From positions 248,001-312,000 of the forward strand of contig NZ_JAFMYW010000008.1 of the NCBI RefSeq assembly GCF_017353175.1: 64,000 nucleotides of DNA. Direction: 5' to 3'. Position numbers and translations under genes: made by a program. This document shows positions 44,873 through 53,304 of this stretch, in pieces. How positions within the stretch are numbered: the stretch's first letter is position 1; each line of letters begins with the position of its first letter. A model generated the notes under the pieces. That model searched no databases, was not told the origin of the DNA, and worked only from the letters and a program-made list of their open reading frames with translations. The stretch is from Fibrella forsythiae. Lineage in GTDB: Bacteria; Bacteroidota; Bacteroidia; Cytophagales; Spirosomataceae.

Positions 44873-45514
44873 TTAAATACTCGTTAAGGCATGAACCACA
44901 ATATTGACCCCGAACTTGGTGTTGTCTTCGGCCAGGAAACGTTTGTTGCGGAAATCATAATCCCACTCGCAACCGTAGTCTTTATTACTATAGAGCACCC
45001 CGATACGCCCGTTGATCAGGATAGCCTTCAGGTAATCGTGCACCAGATCGTCGCCCCAGCCGTTTAGCTCGAACGAGGTAGTTGGCGGGCCATCGGGAAA
45101 CTTAAAAAACGATTTGTAGAGGGGGTGATTATTCGGGATCTTCTGCAAAGCTTTCGGCCCAAAGGTGCGGGCCATCTCCTGCTCGAACGATTTGGCAAAC
45201 AGGCCGTCGATGTCATGGTTGCAGTCATCGACGAACACGAAACCACCATTCTGCACGTACCGCTTGAAGTGATCGCGTTCGACAGCCGAGAACTCAACCA
45301 ATTTGTGTCCGCTGAGGTAGCAGAACGGGCTTCGAAACAAGTCGTTGCTGTTGAGCTGCACCACCCGCTCCTTTTCCTCAACCGGAATGGTCGTGTACTC
45401 AATCAGCGAATGTAGGATGTTAGCGGGCATCCGCTGGTCAGTGTCCCAGTCGCCGGAGGTATATTGGATGCGTGTGAAGATGAAGGGTTTCAAGAGATTC
45501 CAAAGAAAAGACAT
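44873..45514 (-). CDS. DUF4159 domain protein
   Basis: A 213-residue protein of the DUF4159 type: FTRIQYTSGDWDTDQRMPANILHSLIEYT near the start, then LFRSPFCYLSGHKLVEFSAVER and FVFVDDCNHDIDGLFAKSFE, a fold related to class I glutamine-amidotransferase-like domains. It ends with GCEWDYDFRNKRF. Members sit at the head of MoxR/DUF58 clusters and are of unknown activity. There is no signal peptide in this copy, although many DUF4159 proteins have one. The stretch 45515-45728 shows no gene. Confidence 0.85.
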   Translation of the reverse strand: MSFLWNLLKPFIFTRIQYTSGDWDTDQRMPANILHSLIEYTTIPVEEKERVVQLNSNDLFRSPFCYLSGHKLVEFSAVERDHFKRYVQNGGFVFVDDCNHDIDGLFAKSFEQEMARTFGPKALQKIPNNHPLYKSFFKFPDGPPTTSFELNGWGDDLVHDYLKAILINGRIGVLYSNKDYGCEWDYDFRNKRFLAEDNTKFGVNIVVHALTSI

Positions 45515-45728
45515 ATTAGACTTTTCTCATAGACCAAGATAATAAATAATTCTCTGACGAAAAAAATTGTAATTATTCCAAGATTTAGTTGCTAGCTGTC
45601 AGAGACACAGCCCTTTGCTGCTCAGCGATCGGTTTACCCCTACACTAGTAATCGGATAGCACGTCATCGTAGCTATAATAGACGGTTTTTATGGGTCGGT
45701 TGCCTGCTGACCACGCTGACGAAACTTT

Positions 45729-45844
45729 CGTGAAAAATTATCGGCCTATTTTCAAATCGTGCAACTTTTTACTCACTACCGTCGTTTTACCCATAACTAT
45801 CGCAAAAATCCCGTCGGCACTCCGCCAACGGGATTTTTGCTTTT
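45729..45844 (+). ncRNA. Terminator-ended noncoding element, copy A
   Basis: It begins TGAAAAATTATCGG, continues through TCGTGCAACTTTTTAC and TTTTACCCATAACTATCGC, and ends in a hairpin ATCCCGT...ACGGGAT with flanking A- and T-runs (45805-45839). It is most like copy C (46748-46866). It is probably a small RNA or a leader; no protein is likely because the similarity extends over hairpin and T-run. Confidence 0.6.
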
Positions 45845-45884
45845 ACGCGTTGCCGTAGTCCTCAGCAGAACGAGCCTAAACTAT

Positions 45885-45998
45885 TCTGAAAAATTATCGG
45901 ACTATGTTTAGCACCTGAAACTTTTAGTCCGCTTTGGTGGTTTTACCCATAACTATCACGAAAAGCCCGTCAGCACCCCGCCGACGGGCTTTTTGATT
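45885..45998 (+). ncRNA. Terminator-ended noncoding element, copy B
   Basis: TGAAAAATTATCGGACTATG, then CACCTGAAACTTTT, CCGCTTTGGTGG, TTTTACCCATAACTATCAC, and the terminator hairpin AGCCCGTC...GACGGGCT followed by TTTTT (45962-45995). It is most like copy D. It ends about 50 bp before the chosen DUF421 ATG, so it could also act as an attenuating leader. Confidence 0.6.
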
Positions 45999-46048
45999 TT
46001 TGTTCAGCTGTACGTATGAAGCTGGGCCTAACTCATTTGCGCTCAACC

Positions 46049-46741
46049 ATGAAAGACCCCGTTTCACCATTCGACTGGCAACGCATCTGGCTGCACGAGT
46101 ATCCTCTAACGTACCTGGGCGAAGTTGCTTTCCGTACCTTGTTCATGTTTGTGATCATTCTGACAGCGTTAACCGTGTCAGGCAAACGAGAGGTACGTCA
46201 ACTCTCGATTTACGAACTGGTATTGTTGATTGGTCTCGGCTCGGCAGCGGGCGATCCGATGTTCTACCACGACGTTCCGCTTGGTGCAGCTGTGGTTGTT
46301 TTCATCGTGATCATGAGTTGCTACAAATTCATTACCCGGCTGAGCGATCGCAACGAAACCATTCGCCATAAGCTGGAAGGGGAGCCGGTCTATGTGATCG
46401 AAAATGGCCGTATCCTGACCGATAATTTTGATGACGAAGATTTGGGTAAAGAAGAGCTCTTTGTTGACCTGCGTCAGGCAGGAATTGAGCAACTAGGTGA
46501 AGTTCGGGTCGCCATACTGGAGCCAAACGGGCAGCTCAGTCTGTTCAAACAGCCCGACGACCAGATAAGACCAGGTTTACCGATTTTACCGAAAGACCTG
46601 GCAAAAGCCACCAAAACCATTGATGTTGCTATGCTGTATGCCTGTATCCGTTGCGGTAATACACAGACACTACAACCGGCACAAACGTGCGACTGCACCA
46701 ACTGCCAGGATCAGTTATGGGTGAAGGCTCGGGGAAAATGA
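46049..46741 (+). CDS. DUF421 / YetF-like membrane protein with Cys-rich tail
   Basis: A 230-residue protein. Three hydrophobic segments lie in the first 100 residues (TLFMFVIILTALTVSGKREV; ELVLLIGLGSAAGD; LGAAVVVFIVIMSCYKF), then the cytoplasmic DUF421 domain with GEPVYVIENGRIL and DLRQAGIEQLGEVRVAILEPNGQLS. The last 35 residues hold two Cys pairs (CIRCG and CDCTNC), a probable zinc ribbon not usual for the family. ATG 46049 (MKDPVSPFDWQRI) matches the family start; ATG 46016 would add 11 residues. It is flanked by two noncoding elements on each side. Confidence 0.88.
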   Translation: MKDPVSPFDWQRIWLHEYPLTYLGEVAFRTLFMFVIILTALTVSGKREVRQLSIYELVLLIGLGSAAGDPMFYHDVPLGAAVVVFIVIMSCYKFITRLSDRNETIRHKLEGEPVYVIENGRILTDNFDDEDLGKEELFVDLRQAGIEQLGEVRVAILEPNGQLSLFKQPDDQIRPGLPILPKDLAKATKTIDVAMLYACIRCGNTQTLQPAQTCDCTNCQDQLWVKARGK

Positions 46742-46747
46742 AAGTAT

Positions 46748-46866
46748 TCTGAAAAATTATCGGTCTATTTTTAAATCGTGCAACTTTTTACCCACTACCG
46801 TCGTTCTACCCTTAACTACCGCAAAAAAGCTCGTCAGCATCTCGCCGACGGGCTTTTTTGCTTTCC
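46748..46866 (+). ncRNA. Terminator-ended noncoding element, copy C
   Basis: TGAAAAATTATCGG, TCGTGCAACTTTTTAC, CACTACCGTCG, then hairpin AGCTCGTC...GACGGGCT with A-run before and six T after (46823-46860). It starts 7 bp after the DUF421 stop and could also terminate that gene. Closest to copy A. Confidence 0.6.
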
Positions 46867-46969
46867 GGCCAACATGGCGTCAAGCAGTTGTACGACGCTT
46901 CACTGTAACACGATGAATAACGGCTTCCGTATTGGGATGCAGGCGAGGAAGTTGAGATCGTGAAAATTT

Positions 46970-47086
46970 TCCGAAAAATTATCGGACTATGTTCAGCACC
47001 TGAAACTTTTGGGCCGCTTTGGTGGTTTTACCCATAACTATCACAAAAAGCCTGTCTGCTCTCAGCCGACAGGCTTTTCTGTTTTC
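46970..47086 (+). ncRNA. Terminator-ended noncoding element, copy D
   Basis: CGAAAAATTATCGGACTATG, CACCTGAAACTTTT, CCGCTTTGGTGG, TTTTACCCATAACTATCAC, then hairpin AGCCTGTC...GACAGGCT and T-rich tail (47045-47080). Closest to copy B. It is convergent with the AraC gene, whose stop lies at 47119. Confidence 0.6.
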
Positions 47087-47118
47087 ATAGAACTTTCCTT
47101 TCTGATTCACAAGATTGC

Positions 47119-48318
47119 TTACCCGTCAGCAAACTCCTTCGGCGACGTACCTGTGAACTTTTTAAACGCCCGGTTGAAAGTTGCTTTTGAGTTGAAGCCA
47201 CAGTCGAGCGCGAGGCCCAGGAAACTCAGATGCGCATTGACCGGCTCACGTATCTGCCGCTTGAATTCGTCGACTCGGTACTCATTTACAAAATCATTGA
47301 AATTTTTGCCCGCCCCTGCATTGATCACCTGCGAGAGAATGACCGGATTTGTGTGCAGTCGCCGGGCCAGATCGGGTAACGCAAGGTCTGGCTCCAGATA
47401 CGGTTTTTCGGTGCGCATGTAATCGAGCAGGCCCGCGAGTCGCTCGGGCAGGTCGGGCAGCATTGGCCCTTTTGTTACTTCATCGGGCAAGGCCACAGGT
47501 ACGTTCGCCGCTGGGCCTGCGTCTATCTCTGCGGTTGTCAGAGCAACCTGAACCGGCATAGTAGGAAAGGTATCGGCCAGATCTGGTTTAAACACCAGTT
47601 TTCTGGTGACCTGTGCGTAGCCATTGATGCTGACGTAATAGATCAGAAAAACCCCGGCCAGATCACCCCACCAGTCTTGCCAGAACGACAGGTTTAGCCA
47701 CAGATCAACTAAGGTTACGGCCAGGCTGAATGTCACGGTTGCGGTTAGGGCAATCAGAAAGTTGCGGTACCAGCGGAAACTGATCGTGTCGGTCTCAGAA
47801 AACTGGTGCTTGATCCATTGCCGGTACCCCCGGTAGAGCTGAAACGACCAGTAGAGATACAGGTATTGCTGCACCTCGCCGCCGATGAATTCCAGGTCGT
47901 TGATGCCTTTGTCATGGACGTTCATTTCCCACTGCCTCACAAAGTCGGGACCCTGCGCAAAGATGAGGATATGGTAGGCCCAGTGAATAACAAACGGTAG
48001 TGCGTGCCAGGCATCGCGGGGACGAAACCGGAAGGTAGCGTCGAACTGACTTTTCAGGTAAAAATAGATCAGCGGAGGCAGCAGGAAGGAAATGGTGCGC
48101 GGAAAGAATTCCAGCTCTTTCCACAGAACCTCGATACCGCCGAAACCCAGCATATAGACCCAAATCTGAAAACAAAGGCCCACAAGCACCCAACCCAGCA
48201 GCTTGTCAGACAACCGCTCTTCACGGTATCCTCTGATCCACAGAAGAATAGCATATAACCAGCCCTGAACGAAGCCGAACAACAAAGGAGTTGAATAAAC
48301 TGAGAAATAGAACGACAT
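47119..48318 (-). CDS. AraC-family regulator with multi-pass membrane N-terminus
   Basis: A 399-residue protein. The N-terminal about 250 residues hold about seven hydrophobic segments (LFGFVQGWLYAILLWIRG; LLGWVLVGLCFQIWVYML; ... WWGDLAGVFLIYYVSING). The C-terminal about 100 residues are an AraC DNA-binding domain: LPDLARRLHTNPVILSQVIN (first HTH) and LSFLGLALDCGFNSKATFNRAFKKFTGTSPKEF (second HTH). Such one-component receptors are common in Bacteroidota; the ligand is unknown. The 30-bp gap to the next upstream gene allows common control with the exported protein and TonB receptor. Confidence 0.92.
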   Translation of the reverse strand: MSFYFSVYSTPLLFGFVQGWLYAILLWIRGYREERLSDKLLGWVLVGLCFQIWVYMLGFGGIEVLWKELEFFPRTISFLLPPLIYFYLKSQFDATFRFRPRDAWHALPFVIHWAYHILIFAQGPDFVRQWEMNVHDKGINDLEFIGGEVQQYLYLYWSFQLYRGYRQWIKHQFSETDTISFRWYRNFLIALTATVTFSLAVTLVDLWLNLSFWQDWWGDLAGVFLIYYVSINGYAQVTRKLVFKPDLADTFPTMPVQVALTTAEIDAGPAANVPVALPDEVTKGPMLPDLPERLAGLLDYMRTEKPYLEPDLALPDLARRLHTNPVILSQVINAGAGKNFNDFVNEYRVDEFKRQIREPVNAHLSFLGLALDCGFNSKATFNRAFKKFTGTSPKEFADG

Positions 48319-48351
48319 GGACGTATTGGTATGAACAGGCCTATGGCTATA

Positions 48352-49008
48352 CTAATCGAGATCGATTATCCGACCAGCGTCTTCTTTTTTCACAACCAAA
48401 AAAGGCAAACCACTATCGATCCGTTTACCGCTCATGACTATGCTGACGTCGTCGTCATTGGCTAGATAAAGCTTTGTATCGGCAGGGAACGAGAATTTTT
48501 TATTGCCTTTAGGTAAGATCGTAAAGATATTGGTTCCGTTGCCTCGCTCGCCAGGTTCGTAACTGATCAGCGCGATTTTTCGGGGCAATAAGCTCGTATT
48601 GTGAAGCACAAACGTGATCCGGTTCGGTGTTGCGCTGGCCGTTGGCTGTTCATTCCGTGTTTTATCGGTCGTGACATCGCCCGTTGTCAGGGTTTTGCCG
48701 GCGTCAGCCTCCGTGACGGTCAGGATGAGCCCTTTTGTTGTTTCGCCGTCGCTGCTAAAATAAAGCTTCGAGCCAACCGGCCAGCTACACGGAACGGTTT
48801 CGCGCCTGTTCATGGTGAATCCATATGCTATCCCCGGTCCTTCAACCCGGAACATGCGGTGGTAGCCCAGTGTATTTTTGAGCATAAACGAAATACGGTC
48901 TGTGCTACCCAACGCAGCAACAGGTACGTTGACCGGCTGGGTAAAACTAGTGGCCGGGGAAGCTGCCATAAGCAATGACAGGACTACAAACAAGCGTCTT
49001 ATTTTCAT
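48352..49008 (-). CDS. Exported protein with two similar halves
   Basis: A 218-residue protein with signal peptide (LFVVLSLLMAASPATSFTQ). It contains two copies of one module: about residues 37-110 (ISFMLKNTLGYHRMFRV ... GSKLYFSSDGE ... VTEADAGKTL) and about 130-218 (ITFVLHNTSLLPRKIAL ... DTKLYLANDDD ... VKKEDAGRII). Each looks like a small beta-sandwich. I do not recognise the family. It lies 18 bp downstream of the TonB-dependent receptor on the same strand and may be a surface or periplasmic partner. Confidence 0.75.
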   Translation of the reverse strand: MKIRRLFVVLSLLMAASPATSFTQPVNVPVAALGSTDRISFMLKNTLGYHRMFRVEGPGIAYGFTMNRRETVPCSWPVGSKLYFSSDGETTKGLILTVTEADAGKTLTTGDVTTDKTRNEQPTASATPNRITFVLHNTSLLPRKIALISYEPGERGNGTNIFTILPKGNKKFSFPADTKLYLANDDDVSIVMSGKRIDSGLPFLVVKKEDAGRIIDLD

Positions 49009-49026
49009 GGAAGTGATTCGTTTAAT

Positions 49027-51453
49027 TTACAGATTACCTTTTGTTTTAATGCGCTCAACACCGGTGTTGTCTTTGCGCTCGCGGACGCCCTTTACTTCGT
49101 TGTTGCCGAAGCGGTAGCTGAACCGGATCGTGGCGCGGCGGCTTTCCCATTTGCGGTAAATGTCGAACTGCGCGCCACCGGCAAACTCACCGGCCTGTTT
49201 CCAGCGCATGGTGTTCAGCAGGTCGTCGATGCCGAAGCTGACCCGGCCGCGACCATCCATCACTTTCTTCTGCACGTTCAGATTCAGCGCGCCCAGGCCG
49301 CCAATCTGGTAGATCGTTTGCCGGGTTGGTGCATTCCAGAAGCCCGATATCTGCGCTTCCCATACGTTCGAGAGCGTGAATGAGTGCTGCATGTACCCCT
49401 CGAAGGCAAACGCCCGCTGGTCGAACGCCTGGCCGGTGGTGATTTCACCCTGATACCGATTCCAGGTAGCACCGGCATAGAGGTAGGCATTCCACCACTT
49501 TTTGATGGGTATCGGTGTGTTCAGCGATAGGTTCAGCACATTGGCCTTGCCCACGTTGGCCACCGTCTGGTAGGCGGTCAACCCCTCCTGACGAATTACA
49601 TCGGTCGAAAAATCGCTGGTACTGCTGTAGGCCACTTTAACGGTCATGGACCATTTGTAGGTGTAGCTCAGTTCGGCGTTGTGGGTGTAGGTAGGCCGCA
49701 GGAACGGGTTGCCGCGCTGACTGGTATACGGGTCGATCTGGTACACAAACGGATTCATATCCTGGTAGTTGGGCCGACCGATACGCCGACCGTAATTCAG
49801 GGAAAGCTGCCCGTTTTTCGATACCTGATACTGCACGTAAGCCGTTGGGAAGAGATTCAGGTACGTTGTATCCGGGCGATTGACGATGCGGTTCAGCAAA
49901 TCGGTCGACCGGCCGTTAACCGTCGAGTTTTCGGCCCGAAGCCCCGCCTGCATGGTCAGCTTACCCGTTTTCCGGTTCAGCGACGCATAGGCGGCCGTCA
50001 CGATTTCGCGGTAGGTGAAGCGGTTGGTTCGGGTTGCATCGGGCCGGTTTTCGAAGCCCGTAAAGGCCAGCAAGTCGTTGTTGGTATCGACGTCAGTGTG
50101 CTTAAACCCTGCTTCCAGTGTTACCGAAGCATCAGATTGGCTCCGACTCTTCCACTCCTTCGTCAGATCAGCCCTGAAGGTCAGAATCGTAATATCGGTG
50201 TTGGCGTCGAACCGGTTTTGGGTACTGTATAACGGCCGGCGATCAGCGTCGACGAAGTCACTGCTGATGCGGCTGGGGGCCGTGTTGGCAAAGTTGGTAT
50301 AATCGGCATCCACGTACAGGTTCATGCCCAGCGTGTCGGTGTACTGGTAGTTGAGCGCCGCGTTGATCCGGTCATTGTTACTTGGGCTGTCGACCCGGTT
50401 TGTCAGGCTCGAATCGGGTGTGGTACGCTTACCGAAAATATCCGTAGTGGTATAGGTGCCAAACTGATTGCTGGCCCTGTTGCCCGCTACAATCAGGCCA
50501 ACGGTATGGCGGGTGCCGATGGCGTAGTCGGCACCGGCTTTGTAAACGACTGCCCGCGTGCCGTCGGAATCGAACCCGCGCTGGGCAAACCGCGTCCCCG
50601 TCAAATACCGGTTGATGCTTACGTTAGTATTCTGGAAATTATCGCTCCCCGACAGGTTGCCGAACAGGTTCAGCCGTTTGGCGCGGTAGTTCAGGTCAAC
50701 GGCGGCATTGGCACGATAATGATCGCTCTGGCCGTAGCCCGCCGAGGCGTTGCCATTCAGGCCCAGACTTTTGTCGCGCCGGAACTTGATGTTGATGATA
50801 CCCGCCCCACCCTGTGCATCATACCGCGCCGAGGGGTTGGTGATGAGTTCAACCGTGGCGATGTTGGCCGCTGGCGTTGCCCGAAGCAGGTTAGCCAGAT
50901 CACGCGACGACAGGTTAGCCGGCTTCCCGTCGATATACACATTTACGCCCTGCTTGCCCGCCATGCGCACGTTATCGTTCGGGTCGATTACCACGCCGGG
51001 GGCCTGCTGCAGCAGTTCATAAGCTGTTTTGCTCTGTGCCGACGCGTTGGCCGCCACGTTCAGCACCGTCTTGTCGGCCTGCTGGTCTACGTACGGTTTG
51101 CTGGCCCGAACCGTCACCGTTTTCATTGCCTGCGCCGACGACCGAAGAACAATAGGTTCCAGGTACGTTGCCTGTCCTGCGTACACCGATACTACGTTAG
51201 TCGTGGCATCAGTCATGCCTACAAACGAAGCCTGCACCCGGTAGCTGCCCGCAGGTACGTTGCCGAACGTAAAGCGGCCCGCTTCATCGGCCACGGTGCC
51301 TTTTACGAAGGTAGAATCGGCCGTCCGAAGCAATTTCAGAGCAGCAAATGAAGCCGGTGTATTCCCGGTATTCTGGATGGTACCCGTAATGGTCTGGGCT
51401 GAAGCCGAAAGCAGAACGAACAGAAAAAGCGTGGAGTAAAGTAAGCGTGCCAT
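49027..51453 (-). CDS. TonB-dependent outer-membrane receptor
   Basis: About 808 residues. The signal peptide (LLYSTLFLFVLLSASAQ) is followed by a carboxypeptidase-regulatory-like beta-sandwich (about 25-105, TITGTIQNTGNTPASFAAL ... FTFGNVPAGSYRVQASF), a plug domain with GVNVYIDGKPANL, LLRATPAANIATVELITNPS and ARYDAQGGAGIINI, then a 22-strand-type barrel. This matches the outer_membrane_beta-barrel_3 TonB group. No SusD partner is adjacent, so the substrate need not be a glycan. ATG 51453 was chosen for its clean signal peptide; ATGs at 51465 and 51474 are in frame. The gap 51475-51607 has only a small GGCTCA/TGAGCC hairpin. Confidence 0.92.
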   Translation of the reverse strand: MARLLYSTLFLFVLLSASAQTITGTIQNTGNTPASFAALKLLRTADSTFVKGTVADEAGRFTFGNVPAGSYRVQASFVGMTDATTNVVSVYAGQATYLEPIVLRSSAQAMKTVTVRASKPYVDQQADKTVLNVAANASAQSKTAYELLQQAPGVVIDPNDNVRMAGKQGVNVYIDGKPANLSSRDLANLLRATPAANIATVELITNPSARYDAQGGAGIINIKFRRDKSLGLNGNASAGYGQSDHYRANAAVDLNYRAKRLNLFGNLSGSDNFQNTNVSINRYLTGTRFAQRGFDSDGTRAVVYKAGADYAIGTRHTVGLIVAGNRASNQFGTYTTTDIFGKRTTPDSSLTNRVDSPSNNDRINAALNYQYTDTLGMNLYVDADYTNFANTAPSRISSDFVDADRRPLYSTQNRFDANTDITILTFRADLTKEWKSRSQSDASVTLEAGFKHTDVDTNNDLLAFTGFENRPDATRTNRFTYREIVTAAYASLNRKTGKLTMQAGLRAENSTVNGRSTDLLNRIVNRPDTTYLNLFPTAYVQYQVSKNGQLSLNYGRRIGRPNYQDMNPFVYQIDPYTSQRGNPFLRPTYTHNAELSYTYKWSMTVKVAYSSTSDFSTDVIRQEGLTAYQTVANVGKANVLNLSLNTPIPIKKWWNAYLYAGATWNRYQGEITTGQAFDQRAFAFEGYMQHSFTLSNVWEAQISGFWNAPTRQTIYQIGGLGALNLNVQKKVMDGRGRVSFGIDDLLNTMRWKQAGEFAGGAQFDIYRKWESRRATIRFSYRFGNNEVKGVRERKDNTGVERIKTKGNL

Positions 51454-51607
51454 TGGTCGGATCATCAGCGGCATGTTGGTCGACGTTGGCCAGTTAATGC
51501 GCTGATTGATGATCCAAAGGTGGCCGATGCTCCTCCCCCACTCGCCTCATCATTAATTTGAGACGGCTCAGATTATAAGTTGAGCCCTCAAACGCGGCCC
51601 AACGGCC

Positions 51608-53014
51608 TCATTTCCGACCTTGTAGGTACGTTACGGCACGTTCCAACACAATGTCTTTGCCGCTGATAACGTCTGCTACCGTCGGTTTCACCTCGATGTC
51701 TGGCAAAACACCGATGCCCACAAAATCACTACCGTCGGCATACGTGTCCCGTTTAGTACAGATCCGTGCCGATCCGCCACCCGGCATATCGAATGGTAGC
51801 GGCTGGCCGGTGCTGCCTGTGGACGGTGCACCGATGATCGGAATTTTACGCGTTTTCAGTTGCTTCACCAGGATGAGCATATCTTCAGCGGCCGACCCTG
51901 TACTGTTACCGGCCAGTATAACAGTGGGCACCAGCAGTTTCGGCCCGGTCGCGTCGTTCTCAAACGTATTCACATCGGCTTTGTACCAGAAATCACCTTG
52001 CGCCGTTTTGGCCGAACGGACATACCATTCGTCTGTTTTCAGCCGGGCCGAATCAACAGCTTCTTTCAGGGCGTAAGTACCCCATGCTTTGTAGGCCGCA
52101 CGATGCTCGCGGGTTCGCCAGGCTGAGCCCAGCAACTCTTTCTGTTCCGTGAAGTAGTAGAGAATAGCGGCTCCGTTACCAGTATTACCCCCGCCGTTTT
52201 GTCGGATATCGAGAATGATTCCTTTGGCCATGCGTAATTGCGGGAGCATCGCTTTAAACTCATCGACTATTTTCTCGTTCCCGAAGGAGTTCAACTCAAC
52301 CCGGGCAATGTCCCCTGGTAGCATAGTCAGGCTGGATAGTTTCGATTGGGCTACCCCGCTTCCATCGCCGTTGATCCAGGCCGAGCCGTTGCGTTCACGC
52401 TGCGAAAACAGGCGGGAGTTGTAGGCAATCACCTTGCCGGCTGGCGTGCGCAACGTCATTGGATAAATGGTAGTGGTATCGGCAGTAGCACTCCAGAGCC
52501 GAAACATGGCGCTGTTCCATTTTTCGTGTTCAGCCGAAGCCGATACGTAGGGAAAGACCTGCTGCTCGAGATACTGCCGGATGGGTTGCCCGTTCACCGT
52601 CAGCAGCTCTGACCCCACCGGCACCGAATCTGACAACCCTTTCAGCACCCGCGATACATACGGTTTCTGGTCGATGATCGTCCAGCGGAACGGAACATAG
52701 GTTGAGAACTGATAGAGCGACCATGGGCCGTTTATGTTGGTATGGCCGTCTTTAAGCAGGGCACAAAACCGCTCCAGCGTACGGTAGTACTCGAAGTCGT
52801 TTTTAGTGGCCAGTACCTGCGGAATATAAGCCCGGTATGCGCTGTCCCAGTTAATCTTAGCCTTGTCGAAATAAGCAAAATTGTACTTCGCTTCTGACCA
52901 GAAAGTAGACAGACCATAGAGTTTTTCAGTATCCGTGATGGTAGCCGAACGAACTACCTGCGCCCGTAGCAGCACGGGAAACAGTAAACAGAGTGACACT
53001 AAAAGAGCTTTCAT
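51608..53014 (-). CDS. S41-family C-terminal-processing-type peptidase
   Basis: A 468-residue exported serine peptidase. The signal peptide is LLVSLCLLFPVLLRAQ. The N-terminal helical domain includes LSTFWSEAKYNFAYFD, typical of Bacteroidota S41 proteins. A PDZ-like segment has GSELLTVNGQPIRQYLEQ. The catalytic domain shows GIILDIRQNGGGNTGNG, the nucleophile region VILAGNSTGSAAEDML (Ser) and IGAPSTGSTGQPLPFDMPGGG. It probably degrades periplasmic or surface peptides. Confidence 0.9.
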   Translation of the reverse strand: MKALLVSLCLLFPVLLRAQVVRSATITDTEKLYGLSTFWSEAKYNFAYFDKAKINWDSAYRAYIPQVLATKNDFEYYRTLERFCALLKDGHTNINGPWSLYQFSTYVPFRWTIIDQKPYVSRVLKGLSDSVPVGSELLTVNGQPIRQYLEQQVFPYVSASAEHEKWNSAMFRLWSATADTTTIYPMTLRTPAGKVIAYNSRLFSQRERNGSAWINGDGSGVAQSKLSSLTMLPGDIARVELNSFGNEKIVDEFKAMLPQLRMAKGIILDIRQNGGGNTGNGAAILYYFTEQKELLGSAWRTREHRAAYKAWGTYALKEAVDSARLKTDEWYVRSAKTAQGDFWYKADVNTFENDATGPKLLVPTVILAGNSTGSAAEDMLILVKQLKTRKIPIIGAPSTGSTGQPLPFDMPGGGSARICTKRDTYADGSDFVGIGVLPDIEVKPTVADVISGKDIVLERAVTYLQGRK

Positions 53015-53203
53015 AAGCCGTTTGGGTTAACTGTGCAGACTACCTGAACGATGCATGTACAGCAATAATCGTTGCGTTATCAAGTACTGAAAATCGGATT
53101 AATGTATGCTACCGGTTGTTTGTAGCAGATAAACAGCCAAAAAAGGCGGCTACTGCGTGATGTCTTCGCCTATCGACCGACCAATTTGAAGTCATAGTAT
53201 GAC

Positions 53204-53233
53204 ACAAAAAAAGGGCGAACTGAAGTCCGCCCT
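53204..53233 (-). terminator. Intrinsic terminator of the Uma2 gene
   Basis: AGGGCG...CGCCCT with an inner near-complementary ACT/AGT forms the stem (53212-53233). On the minus strand a run of seven T follows. The stretch 53015-53200 is the S41 promoter region with no clear motif. Confidence 0.8.
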
Positions 53234-53304
53234 GCAAAATAGTGTATCACTCTAAACTACTGAAATCAAGCTGGTTAACAAACTGAATGCTCAAGCATTG
53301 TACC

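Noticed and set aside
46778-47110. Small open frames through noncoding elements C and D (peptides such as RFGGFTHNYHKKP)
   Set aside because: Similar peptides appear in all four copies only because the RNA-like sequence, including the terminator, is conserved; frames differ in start and end and lack starts of their own.
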